Shown: positions 45,154-53,758 of the stretch, piece after piece
Layout of the letters: every line of letters begins with the position of its first letter
How positions within the stretch are numbered: the first letter of the stretch is position 1
Assembly: GCA_023407575.1 (NCBI GenBank)
Contig: JAEYLX010000049.1
Location: 372,001 to 436,000 of the forward strand
Length of the DNA: 64,000 bases
Source: Bacillota bacterium
Lineage (GTDB): Bacteria; Bacillota; Clostridia; Lachnospirales; Lachnospiraceae
Direction of reading: 5' to 3'
Program-made: the position numbers and the translations under genes
Notes under the pieces: generated by a model
Databases searched by the model: none
Seen by the model: only the letters and a program-made list of their open reading frames with translations
What the model was told of the DNA's origin: nothing

Positions 45154-45161
45154 TCATCGGC
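45154..45161 (-). promoter_or_regulatory. Sigma-D (sigma-28) -10-like element of the flagellin gene
   Basis: On the complement: GCCGATGA, one mismatch from the sigma-28 -10 consensus GCCGATAA, 31 bases before the start codon. The -35 side is AT-rich (TTAA at the 15-base spacing), short of a clear TAAA. Confidence 0.5.
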
Positions 45162-45206
45162 AATTTTTAATATAAATTAATATATTAAATTATAAATATC
45201 TAAAAT

Positions 45207-45422
45207 TTACAAATATAATTTTCTTTTACCAGTAGTTTTATAGCTGCTACAGTATTCGGTCAAATATCCTAACAGCGTCAAATTATCATTATCTGTGAGC
45301 CAGGACCACACCTCTTCTTTACTACTTTTTATTTGTCGTTCCAGGATAACTCTATATCCGATTAATGCTTTCTCGATGACTGCAGGCACGATAAACCCTT
45401 CATAATATGTTCTAGATATCAC
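45207..45422 (-). CDS. Small uncertain protein, possible AHSA1/SRPBCC fragment
   Basis: This 71-residue frame starts at GTG without a visible ribosome site. The segment RQIKSSKEEVWSWLTDNDNL resembles the N-terminal beta strand and helix of the AHSA1/SRPBCC fold (vVWxxLTdp pattern), but the rest of that domain, normally about 140 residues, is missing. It lies 36 bases after the AraC-type gene on the same strand. It may be a decayed remnant or a spurious frame. Confidence 0.3.
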   Translation of the reverse strand: MISRTYYEGFIVPAVIEKALIGYRVILERQIKSSKEEVWSWLTDNDNLTLLGYLTEYCSSYKTTGKRKLYL

Positions 45423-45457
45423 TATTACTCAGTAATAAATTCCTATCACACAATCCT

Positions 45458-46246
45458 TTATTCAAAAAAAGTTAATATACTCCCATCAATGGTGGTTACG
45501 GAACAAGTTTTTCCACCCCAGGGCTGCTTCACAACTTCAGTAATTTGATTCCAACCCTTTCTCTTTACAAATTGATATAATTGATCCACCCCTTGCACCA
45601 GCATAAAGCCAATCATCTGCTTTATTGGTTCTCCTTTGAACATATGAATACCTGTAAATGGTGCAATATGCAGTGCTTCAATTTCGATGGGAATGTTATT
45701 GACACAGCCGTAGAAGCCAACATTATTATCGTCTCTTCCTTCAATCTGTCCATACCAGCCAAGAATCTCTTGAAACCATTTTAAAGTACTGTCCATATCC
45801 TGAGTATAATATACTGCACCTGTTTCTTTTACTACATAACCTCTTTCCGAAAAATCACTCATCAATGTCTTTCCTCCTACAATATTAGTTTTTACACAGA
45901 TAGGCGCAAAAGCTTTTAGATTTGCATGACTTTTTCTAGCTTCGGATGGCATGATACCATGAAACCTACTAAAGGCTCGTGTAAAACTTTCATGAGTTTC
46001 ATAACCGTATCTCAACGCAATATCTAAAATCGAATCATTTGTATCTATGATCTCATAGCCAGCTAAGGTTAATCTTCGATTTCTAATATATTCACTGACA
46101 GTACAGTCACACAGAATAGTAAATACCTTTTGAAAATAGAATGGAGAAACATAAATTCTTTCTGCCAATACTTCCACACTTAGCTCTTCTCCTATATTCT
46201 CTTCCATATAATTAATCGTTGCTTGAATACTCGTCATCCAATCCAA
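45458..46246 (-). CDS. AraC-family regulator with C-terminal glyoxalase/VOC-like domain
   Basis: This protein has about 262 residues. The first about 105 residues form a double helix-turn-helix of AraC type (INYMEENIGEELSVEVLAERIYVSPFYFQKVF and DIALRYGYETHESFTRAFSRFHGIMPSEARK). The C-terminal about 120 residues (VYYTQDMDSTLKWFQEILGWYGQIEG to TFFE) look like a VOC/glyoxalase-type single domain rather than the usual GyrI-like effector domain. TTG at 46246 with GGAGG seven bases upstream gives the family-typical start LDWMTSIQATINYMEENI; a longer frame to 46288 lacks support. The target and ligand are unknown. Confidence 0.8.
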   Translation of the reverse strand: MDWMTSIQATINYMEENIGEELSVEVLAERIYVSPFYFQKVFTILCDCTVSEYIRNRRLTLAGYEIIDTNDSILDIALRYGYETHESFTRAFSRFHGIMPSEARKSHANLKAFAPICVKTNIVGGKTLMSDFSERGYVVKETGAVYYTQDMDSTLKWFQEILGWYGQIEGRDDNNVGFYGCVNNIPIEIEALHIAPFTGIHMFKGEPIKQMIGFMLVQGVDQLYQFVKRKGWNQITEVVKQPWGGKTCSVTTIDGSILTFFE

Positions 46247-46486
46247 GTTCTCACCTCCTATGAGTAAAATAATATCCGATTCAAACAACCTTCTCTTGAT
46301 TATCTATGCACTCATTTGTCCGTATTACTAATTATAAATCACCGAGGGGTTTTGAATATACTTTGATGCAATTACATTGTCTATGTCCATCGTCATAATT
46401 TGACCCGGGTCTAATGCCTTAAAAAAAGGTCTCGCTTTATTATAAAACAAAGTCCCTGTTTAAATCAAACCACATACACTAAAACA

Positions 46487-46516
46487 AACCACAGAGCTAT
46501 TAAACTCTCTGTGGTT
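46487..46516. terminator. Hairpin upstream of the MerR gene
   Basis: AACCACAGAG (46487-46496) pairs perfectly with CTCTGTGGTT (46507-46516). No gene immediately precedes it on the plus strand. It may end a transcript entering from either side of the 46289-46631 gap, which otherwise shows no gene. Confidence 0.45.
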
Positions 46517-46583
46517 ACTTACACCCATACAAATAAGAATATATTTCCCAATCTTAAAAGTTTTTTTAACTGGATGTTTTCTA

Positions 46584-46614
46584 TTGACTCCATCGTTGCG
46601 TCGTACTTTATAAT
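46584..46614 (+). promoter_or_regulatory. MerR-type promoter with 19-base spacer
   Basis: TTGACT (46584-46589) and a perfect TATAAT (46609-46614) are separated by 19 bases (46590-46608). The over-long spacer with strong boxes is the mark of promoters activated by DNA-twisting MerR proteins. The gene 30 bases downstream is itself a MerR regulator, so autoactivation is likely. Confidence 0.75.
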
Positions 46615-46643
46615 GGCTATAGTAAATAAATATGGAGGTACCA

Positions 46644-47618
46644 ATGAGCGAACTAATAAAAATACGTGAAATGTCAGTAAAATACGATATTTCTGCACGT
46701 GCACTGAAGTATTACGAGGATATGGGGCTACTATCCAGCACCCGAGGTGAAGAATACGCCTACAGAATGTATGACGAAGCTGCTGTAAAAAGACTAGAGC
46801 AAATATTGATTTTGCGTAAACTCAATATAAGCATAAAAGATATTCAGCGTATCTTTGACGCACCGAATTCTAATGTAGTACTAGAGGTTCTCGGAAAAAA
46901 AGTCAGTGGCATTGACGAAGAGGTATCACTTTTGCACGAGTTGAAGTCAATTGTTTTGGAATTTATCGAGCAAATAAAAAAATCCAATTTTGCACAGGAT
47001 GAAGATGTAAAGTTGCTTTACGAGAAAGCACAAGAGATTGAAGGGCAACTTGTACATGTTGATTATAATGGCAACCCATCGAATGCGAACCGATTACTGG
47101 AAATAACTGAAAGACTTGACAAGCAAATCCCAGATGTAATGATTGTAAGGATACCAAAATTCTTAGCAGTAGCAACAAAGTATCAAGACTTTGGTGAATT
47201 GTTCAAGGAAGACAGTTTACTGTTTTGGATTGAACAGCATAGAGATTTAGGAAAAAGTATAATCTTTGATAGCACAGATTTTTTGTGCAGAAGAAACGAC
47301 GAAGAGTTTAGATGGTTATATAGTGTACATAAGAATATCAAAGACGTTAACACCACTCCATATGACGTCATTGAGTTTGAAGGTGGCTTATACGCTTGCG
47401 CAGTATGTATTGATGGTGATGATAATAGCCTTATGAAAGTTGAAAATAAAATCTTGAAATGGCTGGAGAAAACAAATTTTACGCTGGATAGAGAGCGTGA
47501 CATCATGGGGAACATGATCTATAACGACGACGAAATAAAACAAGGTCTTGGTTATGAACAGCTTCAAAGATATGTACCTATAAAGCTAAAGGAAGAAAAG
47601 ATAGCTTTGGAGGCTTAA
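46644..47618 (+). CDS. MerR-family regulator with C-terminal GyrI-like effector domain
   Basis: This protein has about 324 residues. The MerR winged helix (1-75) reads IREMSVKYDISARALKYYEDMGLL and YRMYDEAAVKRLEQIL, followed by a coiled-coil dimer helix (about 85-130). The C-terminal about 160 residues (MIVRIPKFLAVATKYQDFG and YDVIEFEGGLYACAV) match the GyrI/AraC-binding ligand pocket seen in BmrR-type drug sensors. ATG 46644 follows GGAGG by five bases. Its promoter has the 19-base MerR spacer. No pump is adjacent on this strand, so its regulon may be itself or distant genes. Confidence 0.87.
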   Translation: MSELIKIREMSVKYDISARALKYYEDMGLLSSTRGEEYAYRMYDEAAVKRLEQILILRKLNISIKDIQRIFDAPNSNVVLEVLGKKVSGIDEEVSLLHELKSIVLEFIEQIKKSNFAQDEDVKLLYEKAQEIEGQLVHVDYNGNPSNANRLLEITERLDKQIPDVMIVRIPKFLAVATKYQDFGELFKEDSLLFWIEQHRDLGKSIIFDSTDFLCRRNDEEFRWLYSVHKNIKDVNTTPYDVIEFEGGLYACAVCIDGDDNSLMKVENKILKWLEKTNFTLDRERDIMGNMIYNDDEIKQGLGYEQLQRYVPIKLKEEKIALEA

Positions 47619-47654
47619 TCCTGTAAATTATTTATATATTAAATTAACATCATA

Positions 47655-47693
47655 AAGCGCAAGCCAATAATGAAAGATCGTTGGCTCGCGCTT
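47655..47693. terminator. Terminator between MerR and GH3 genes
   Basis: AAGCGC-A-AGCCAA (47655-47667) pairs with TTGGCT-C-GCGCTT (47681-47693), one internal mismatch, followed by TTCAT. It serves the converging MerR (+) and GH3 (-) genes. Confidence 0.7.
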
Positions 47694-47758
47694 TTCATAG
47701 CTCCAGAATGTAAATCTACGAATTCTATTTTTACTACTTAGCTACTAAAGTTGATTTA

Positions 47759-49846
47759 TTAAACCAGTTCCACCAAAATACTTACGCATTTCTGATTGTA
47801 TAGCTGCTCTGTTCTGGTATCGGGCTGGCCAAAGCCAACATAAATAGTATAGTTGCTGCCTTCTTGCACATACTTCCCTTCTTCATTTACAACAAAGAAA
47901 GCCTCATCACGAATTGGCAACTCTAGCTTTGTGCTTTCACCCTGCTTTAGAAATACTCTCTGGAATGCGCATAAACTATGATTAGGAACTGCAAACTCTG
48001 AATCCCTGTTCTTTATATAAACCTGTACAACATCTCCTGTATCGTACGCTCCAATATTCTCAATTTCAACTTCCACATTACCGTCTGTAAACTTTGCATG
48101 TTTGACAATACAGTTTCCATAAGTCAAACCATATCCAAAGGGGTACATTGCTTCTCCGCTTATATAGCGGTATGTTCTTTTAGCCATGGAGTAATCTTCA
48201 AATGGCGGTAATTCCTCTAAACTGTTATAGAAAGTGATTGGTAATTTCCCCGAAGGTGAATTTTCACCAAATAGAGTCTTTGCAATCCTGCTGCCTCCTC
48301 TGGCTCCCGGATACCAGGTAAGAAGAATTCCTTTAAAATGCTTCTGGGCAAAGGACAAATCGATTGCACTGCCCGCAGTTAAACATAATATGGTTGGCTT
48401 CCCAACCTTAGCTACTGCCTCCATTAGAATTCTCTGCGGCTCTGGTAATTGTAAATCCACTTTATCACCTGAGGCATAGTTATTCCCTGCATCCCCTTCT
48501 TCCCCTTCTAAGGATTCATCAAGTCCCAGACATAAAATAACCACATCACTATGTTCTGCAACAATAACCGCCTCACTAATTCGGTCATTATCGTAGGCGA
48601 GGCCTTCGGTCTTTGCATTTACAAGACTGCTGCCCTCTGAAAAATATACTCTTGTATCTTTTCCTACCTCTCTCTGAATTCCTTCCAGGATTGTAATATA
48701 TTCCGAGGAGGTTCCATGATAATTTCCGATCAGGGAAGCTCTGCTATTTGCATTTGGCCCAATGACGCCAACCGTCTTTATCTCTGCCTTATTAAGGGGT
48801 AGTATTCCATCATTTTTAAGTAGGACCAAGCTTTCCTCGGTTACTTTATCTGCAAGTTTCAGATGGCTTTTGCACTCTACGACCTCATATGGAATATGGT
48901 CAAACTCACTTCCATCGAATAATCCCAGCAAATACCTTGTTGTAAATAGACGTTCTGCCGCCGTTGTTATCTCTTCCTCTGTCACTAAACCATCCTGATA
49001 TGCCTTCATAATATATAAGTAAACATTTCCGCAATTTAAATCACAGCCTGCATTCATTGCCATTGCAGCTGATTCTACTGCCGTATGTGTAACCTTATGA
49101 TATTCATGAAAATCTTTAATTGCCCAACAATCGGATACAAAGTGCCCCTCAAATCTCCAATCCCCACGGAGAATCTCACGAATTAAGGTTTTACTTCCAC
49201 AGCAGGGTTCTCCGTTGGTACGATTGTAAGCCCCCATAACTGCCTCAACCTTAGCCTCTGTTACAAGTGCTTTGAACGCCGGCAGGTAGGTTTCATACAA
49301 ATCTTTCTTCGTGACAACGGCATTAAAGGAATGTCGCTCAGCTTCTGGACCAGAGTGTACAGCATAGTGCTTTGCGCAAGCTGCTGCTTTCATTACTTCT
49401 CCCTCTCCTTGCAAGCCTTCTACAAAAGCAACTCCTAACCTGCTGGTTAAATAAGGATCTTCCCCATAGGTTTCATGCCCTCTTCCCCATCTGGGATCAC
49501 GAAAAATATTAACATTGGGGGACCAAAAGGTTAACCCTTTATATATGTCACGATCATTATGACTGCTATACGCATTGTATTTGGCTCTGCCTTCGGTTGC
49601 GATTACGTCCGCCACTTGTTTTATCACGTCAGTATCGAAAGTTGCAGCCATACCAATTGCCTGCGGAAAACTGGTGGCCACACCAGCTCTGGCAACTCCA
49701 TGCAATGCCTCATTCCACCAATTATAATCAGGTACTCCTAATCTCTTAATTGAAGGAGAATTATACCTTAATTGAGAAGCCTTTTCTTCTAATGTCATCT
49801 TTGCAACTAACTCTATCGCTTTCCTTCGTGCTTCTTCTCGCTTCAT
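47759..49846 (-). CDS. Glycoside hydrolase family 3 beta-xylosidase/beta-glucosidase
   Basis: This cytoplasmic GH3 enzyme has 695 residues and no signal peptide. The nucleophile is Asp239 in FVSDCWAIKD. WWNEALHGVARAG, TSFPQAIGMAATFD and NIFRDPRWGRGHETYGEDPYL are the blocks of the plant-type and bacterial beta-xylosidase branch. The second alpha/beta domain (about 330-560) and a C-terminal fibronectin-III-like domain complete the family layout. It is the last gene of an operon with two sugar permeases and a binding protein, so it should cleave imported beta-linked xylo- or gluco-oligosaccharides. The exact sugar cannot be read from sequence. Confidence 0.92.
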   Translation of the reverse strand: MKREEARRKAIELVAKMTLEEKASQLRYNSPSIKRLGVPDYNWWNEALHGVARAGVATSFPQAIGMAATFDTDVIKQVADVIATEGRAKYNAYSSHNDRDIYKGLTFWSPNVNIFRDPRWGRGHETYGEDPYLTSRLGVAFVEGLQGEGEVMKAAACAKHYAVHSGPEAERHSFNAVVTKKDLYETYLPAFKALVTEAKVEAVMGAYNRTNGEPCCGSKTLIREILRGDWRFEGHFVSDCWAIKDFHEYHKVTHTAVESAAMAMNAGCDLNCGNVYLYIMKAYQDGLVTEEEITTAAERLFTTRYLLGLFDGSEFDHIPYEVVECKSHLKLADKVTEESLVLLKNDGILPLNKAEIKTVGVIGPNANSRASLIGNYHGTSSEYITILEGIQREVGKDTRVYFSEGSSLVNAKTEGLAYDNDRISEAVIVAEHSDVVILCLGLDESLEGEEGDAGNNYASGDKVDLQLPEPQRILMEAVAKVGKPTILCLTAGSAIDLSFAQKHFKGILLTWYPGARGGSRIAKTLFGENSPSGKLPITFYNSLEELPPFEDYSMAKRTYRYISGEAMYPFGYGLTYGNCIVKHAKFTDGNVEVEIENIGAYDTGDVVQVYIKNRDSEFAVPNHSLCAFQRVFLKQGESTKLELPIRDEAFFVVNEEGKYVQEGSNYTIYVGFGQPDTRTEQLYNQKCVSILVELV

Positions 49847-49903
49847 ATTTTTTCTCCTTACGATAATCCTCTAACTAATTTTATGTATTTATGCAAACCA
49901 CAT

Positions 49904-50752
49904 TTATTCCTTTACTCCGCCTAAGGCAACTCCCGCAATTATATACTTGGAAAGCAGGAAGTAGATTACAAAAAGCGGCAAAACTGTCAAAGCAAGCCCT
50001 AAATATACAGAACCCAGTTCTGTCTTATAGATGTCACCTCTAAGTAAGCTAACCATAATCGGCATAGTATATTTATCACTATCTGTTAATAAGATTAATG
50101 GCATAAACAAGCTATTCCAGGAAGAAACAAAGGAGAATATTGCCTGTGTTGCTATTGCTGGTTTCATGATTGGAAGAATAATTCGATTAAATATGCTAAA
50201 TTCACCTGCCCCATCGATTCGAGCAGAATTAACTATATCGAGCTGTAGCGATGCCATTAAATATTGTCTCATAAAGAATACGGTAATTGGTGCTGCTATG
50301 GCTGGTAACATCAGCGGTAAGAAATTATTGGTCATGTGGATTTGATACATAAATTGATAAAACCCAATACTAGTTACCTGTGCCGGTATCATCATAACAG
50401 CTAATATAAATGTAAAAAACGGCTGTCTCATTCTCCAGTCATATACAATCAGTGCATAGGCTGTCAGTGACGAAAAGTAAACTGTACAGGCAGTTGCCCC
50501 AGTAGATATCATCATGGAATTAATAAAACCCTTTAATGGATTAAAACTTTTACCTAAAAGTACATTAATATTGTCAAATAAATGCTTGGAAGGTAATAAA
50601 GAAATGGAACTTTGCTGTATTTCAAAGGTTCCACGAGTAGCATTCATGAACATGATCCAAAAAGGTAAAATACTTAAAATTGCCAAGGATATGCAGACAA
50701 TATAAACAACTATACGAGAAATCCTTTTTAATATTGTCTTTTCTTTTCTCAT
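49904..50752 (-). CDS. Carbohydrate ABC transporter permease (MalG type)
   Basis: This 282-residue protein has six helices: first helix VVYIVCISLAILSILPFWIMF, then the EAA loop DGAGEFSIFNRIILPIMKPAIATQ in the fourth cytoplasmic region, which docks on the shared ATPase. It pairs with the MalF-type permease, whose stop codon it overlaps by four bases (ATGA). No ATPase gene is present; as in many Firmicutes, a general MsiK-type ATPase elsewhere should energise the system. Confidence 0.93.
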   Translation of the reverse strand: MRKEKTILKRISRIVVYIVCISLAILSILPFWIMFMNATRGTFEIQQSSISLLPSKHLFDNINVLLGKSFNPLKGFINSMMISTGATACTVYFSSLTAYALIVYDWRMRQPFFTFILAVMMIPAQVTSIGFYQFMYQIHMTNNFLPLMLPAIAAPITVFFMRQYLMASLQLDIVNSARIDGAGEFSIFNRIILPIMKPAIATQAIFSFVSSWNSLFMPLILLTDSDKYTMPIMVSLLRGDIYKTELGSVYLGLALTVLPLFVIYFLLSKYIIAGVALGGVKE

Positions 50753-51729
50753 TTTGCCATCCTCCTTGCTGCCTGCTCTGCATTCTTCATTTCTTTTTTC
50801 TGATCTTTCATCTGCTGCTTTAACTTAGCAGCACTCTTATCCCTCATGATATAAAAGATAATGGCAGAAAGAATGGCAATTATAATAAACATAATCATAC
50901 TTGCGGCAGCGGCACGATTATATAGGTAACTTCCGCTAAAGGCTTGATTATAGATGAATACACTGGTGGTAAGTGTTGCACTGTCTGGTCCTCCCAACAG
51001 ATAAAGTCTTGGAATATCAAACATTTGCAAACCGCCAATCATACTTGTAATCAGCGTATAGAGCAGAATTGTCTTTAAGTTGGGCAGAGTTACAAAGAAG
51101 AAAGTCTGAGCACTGGAAGCACCATCAATCTCCGAAGCTTCAAAAAGTTCAGGATTCAAGCCCAGAACTCCCGATATTAACACTATCATTGTATATCCAT
51201 ACCACATCCAAAATTGAATAAAGGCAACAACTCCCCGAGAGGTCCATTTTTGAACAGAAAAATTAAGAGGCTCTTGAATGACACCTAAAAACTTCAATAA
51301 GTCATTGACCGGTCCTATAGGGTATCCAAATAACGAGTTAAAAAGAATTGCAATTGTTGCTGCAGTTATAATATTGGGCATATAGAAAAGAACTTTAAAA
51401 ACTCCCTGTCCCTTAATTTTATTGCGATGGCTGGTAAACCACGCCGTTAACAGCAAAGCCAGTAGTATTTGGGGAATAAAATTTATGATCCAGATGATTA
51501 ACGTATTCCACAAGGACTTTTGAAAGGATGGATTTTTTAAAATTGTTTCAAAATTCTGAAAAGGATTTGCTAAAAAATGAAACTCTGTTCTCCCAAGACC
51601 CTTAAAATCAGTAAAACCAATTACAGCTGTATATATAATGGGATATAGCGAAAAAATTAGAAATGCAAGTACAAACGGTATACAAAAAATATATCCGTAT
51701 TTTGCATAGCTGACACCCTTATGTCGCAT
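50749..51729 (-). CDS. Carbohydrate ABC transporter permease (MalF type)
   Basis: This 326-residue protein has six helices and starts YAKYGYIFCIPFVLAFLIFSLYPIIYTAVIGFTDF, with the EAA loop EASEIDGASSAQTFFFVTLPNLKTILLYTL. It ends in a charged tail (KLKQQMKDQKKEMKNAEQ). It forms the sugar pore with the MalG-type partner. It is separated from the binding-protein gene by about 190 bases containing a strong hairpin and one copy of the dispersed 18-bp motif, which should lower its expression relative to the binding protein. Confidence 0.93.
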   Translation of the reverse strand: MRHKGVSYAKYGYIFCIPFVLAFLIFSLYPIIYTAVIGFTDFKGLGRTEFHFLANPFQNFETILKNPSFQKSLWNTLIIWIINFIPQILLALLLTAWFTSHRNKIKGQGVFKVLFYMPNIITAATIAILFNSLFGYPIGPVNDLLKFLGVIQEPLNFSVQKWTSRGVVAFIQFWMWYGYTMIVLISGVLGLNPELFEASEIDGASSAQTFFFVTLPNLKTILLYTLITSMIGGLQMFDIPRLYLLGGPDSATLTTSVFIYNQAFSGSYLYNRAAAASMIMFIIIAILSAIIFYIMRDKSAAKLKQQMKDQKKEMKNAEQAARRMAK

Positions 51730-51821
51730 AAGCCCTCACCTCCGATAAACTGTTACTTCTATAATGTATCACTTCATATAGCCTGTTCTTTGTTAATAAT
51801 CAATTATATCCCATCCACTAC

Positions 51822-51857
51822 AACTGGAAGAAACACGCAGCGCGTGTTTCTCCAGTT
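51822..51857 (-). other. Strong intercistronic hairpin between binding protein and permeases
   Basis: AACTGGAAGAAACACGC (51822-51838) pairs with GCGTGTTTCTCCAGTT (51842-51857) with one bulged A and a three-base loop. It lies between the binding-protein stop (51921) and the permease start (51729) and has no T tract. It is more likely an RNA-stability or processing element protecting the binding-protein message than a full terminator. Confidence 0.7.
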
Positions 51858-51858
51858 A

Positions 51859-51876
51859 ATGACAAGCGAAACGACT
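51859..51876 (-). repeat. Dispersed 18-bp motif, copy 4
   Basis: On the complement AGTCGTTTCGCTTGTCAT, two bases from the intercistronic hairpin of the sugar-transport operon. Confidence 0.6.
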
Positions 51877-51920
51877 TATCGTTTCTCATGTTTGAGGGGG
51901 ATTACCAAGTTGCAGTAAGA

Positions 51921-53312
51921 TTATTCTACTGCAATGTCCAAATTGTCTGCTACATTTTGCTTAAAGTCTGCAATTGCATCTTCCTTTGATTTATTGCCTG
52001 CCGTATATTCACGTACCTGATCACGCCAGTAGGTATTAATTGACTCATCCAACTGTGTCTTGTTCTTACCGGTAGCATTGTTACCTGCTGGAACAAAGAT
52101 ATCAAACATATTCTGACCGCCTAAGAAGTCTAGTTTTCCATCCGATTTCTTCATAACAGTACCAGATGCAACAGTATCCTTAGTTCCTCCAGGACCGTTC
52201 AGAGTACCATTTGCCCAGTAATACTGAAGTCCAGTTTCTGAACTATCCAGGGTTATCCATTCAATAATATCTCCTACTGTTGCTTTCAGTTTCGTGTCTT
52301 TATTACCCATTACCCAAGTACCACCCCAGAAGAAACCAACAGGGGATTCACTTACTGCCCAGTCACCATAGGTGCCTTCGCCAGCTTTTTCTCCACCACT
52401 ATTGCCTGCCATTACATAATTAATGAGCCATGCAGGACCAAAGAAACCAAATACTTTCTGGCTTCCGGCATCTTTCATATCAGCGTACCAGGCATCTGTC
52501 CAGTCTCTTGTATCATTGTGATAACCGTTATCCTTCAGCTTCTTTGCAAGATCAAAGAACTCCTCACGTTTAGGGTCTATGTAAAGTTTACCATCTACAA
52601 TCCAGGACTTTTCAGAACTATTCTCTACCGCATGCCAGATGTCACCATCGCCAGACACAATGCCGTAGCCCTTAGCTTTTAATTCCTCTGCTGCTGTGAA
52701 GAATTTATCCCAGCCAGGACCAATTTTTTCTTTAATTACTGCAGGATCATCAGTTCCCCATACATCTTTAGCGATAGAACGACGATAAATAAATGCTCCA
52801 CCTGTTGCCTGGTATCCTAACCCAACCAGATCGCCATCGGTATTAGATCCTATATCCACAGTATACTGTGCAATATCTGCTTCCTTTAATAGCTTATCCA
52901 CATCGATGCCCAGCTCTTTATAGCTTGCCGCATATTGTGAAGCATCCCCTTGTGTATACTTAAGTATAAATGCACTTTCTGCACAGAAAATATCAGGTGC
53001 ATCCGCTCCGCCACCTGCAAGTGCTTGATCCAGAGCAGGTTGATATGCACCATCGGTAGTTGCTATAATTGTGGTTTTGATTTCATAAGGGAAATCAGGG
53101 TGAAGCTCCTTATACTTTTCAAGCATTTTTGGAACTTCATCGGTAAAACTCCAAACATTAATAACCTTAACATTTTCATCATCTTTCACATCTGTATTCA
53201 CCACGGTGTCTTTACCCTTGTTGTCTACTGCGTCATTTTTTGAACCGCATCCAGCAAACCCCATTGTTGCAAGAAGTAAACAAGTAAGAACTAAAGCTAT
53301 AAATCGTTTCAT
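51921..53312 (-). CDS. Sugar ABC transporter substrate-binding lipoprotein (family 1)
   Basis: This 463-residue lipoprotein has signal peptide MKRFIALVLTCLLLATMGFAGC with the lipobox FAGC, then an Asp/Lys linker and a two-lobed family 1 binding fold (VINVWSFTDEVPKMLEKYKE, DAPDIFCAESAFILKY). Tryptophans suited to stacking on sugar rings (KSWIVDGK, RDWTDAWYADMKD) are plentiful. It delivers an oligosaccharide to the MalF/MalG-type permeases. It is first in the operon, divergent from an AraC regulator that probably controls it. Confidence 0.92.
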   Translation of the reverse strand: MKRFIALVLTCLLLATMGFAGCGSKNDAVDNKGKDTVVNTDVKDDENVKVINVWSFTDEVPKMLEKYKELHPDFPYEIKTTIIATTDGAYQPALDQALAGGGADAPDIFCAESAFILKYTQGDASQYAASYKELGIDVDKLLKEADIAQYTVDIGSNTDGDLVGLGYQATGGAFIYRRSIAKDVWGTDDPAVIKEKIGPGWDKFFTAAEELKAKGYGIVSGDGDIWHAVENSSEKSWIVDGKLYIDPKREEFFDLAKKLKDNGYHNDTRDWTDAWYADMKDAGSQKVFGFFGPAWLINYVMAGNSGGEKAGEGTYGDWAVSESPVGFFWGGTWVMGNKDTKLKATVGDIIEWITLDSSETGLQYYWANGTLNGPGGTKDTVASGTVMKKSDGKLDFLGGQNMFDIFVPAGNNATGKNKTQLDESINTYWRDQVREYTAGNKSKEDAIADFKQNVADNLDIAVE

Positions 53313-53758
53313 TCAAATACCCTCCTCTTATCTTTTTATTAATTACACCGTAATTGTATCAAATCCCCTAAAAGTCCGCTCCCGATAAATTGCTATGTTA
53401 CTATCAAATCTTGCTATTTTTTAAATTCTTTTTGTACACTTTATATGTTTTATGTTAAAATGTATATAGTAATATAACCATTATGTATATGAGTATTTTT
53501 GTTTTATTTTAAACGAATTAGTAATATTGTATAGTAATATGTGATTTAATCAATATTCAGTTGTGTATTTTATATGCTAATCAGCACTTAAAATCTATCT
53601 TTAAAATTAACCATAATTAATATCGCGATACTACATAATTATTGCTATTTATTTCTATGAATTTACTTAAACCATTGCTAAGTTTATTCTTATCCAATTA
53701 TCAGAACATATCTGTGCAAGTGTTACTTTTAATATTATTGAAAAGTCAGGAGACAACT

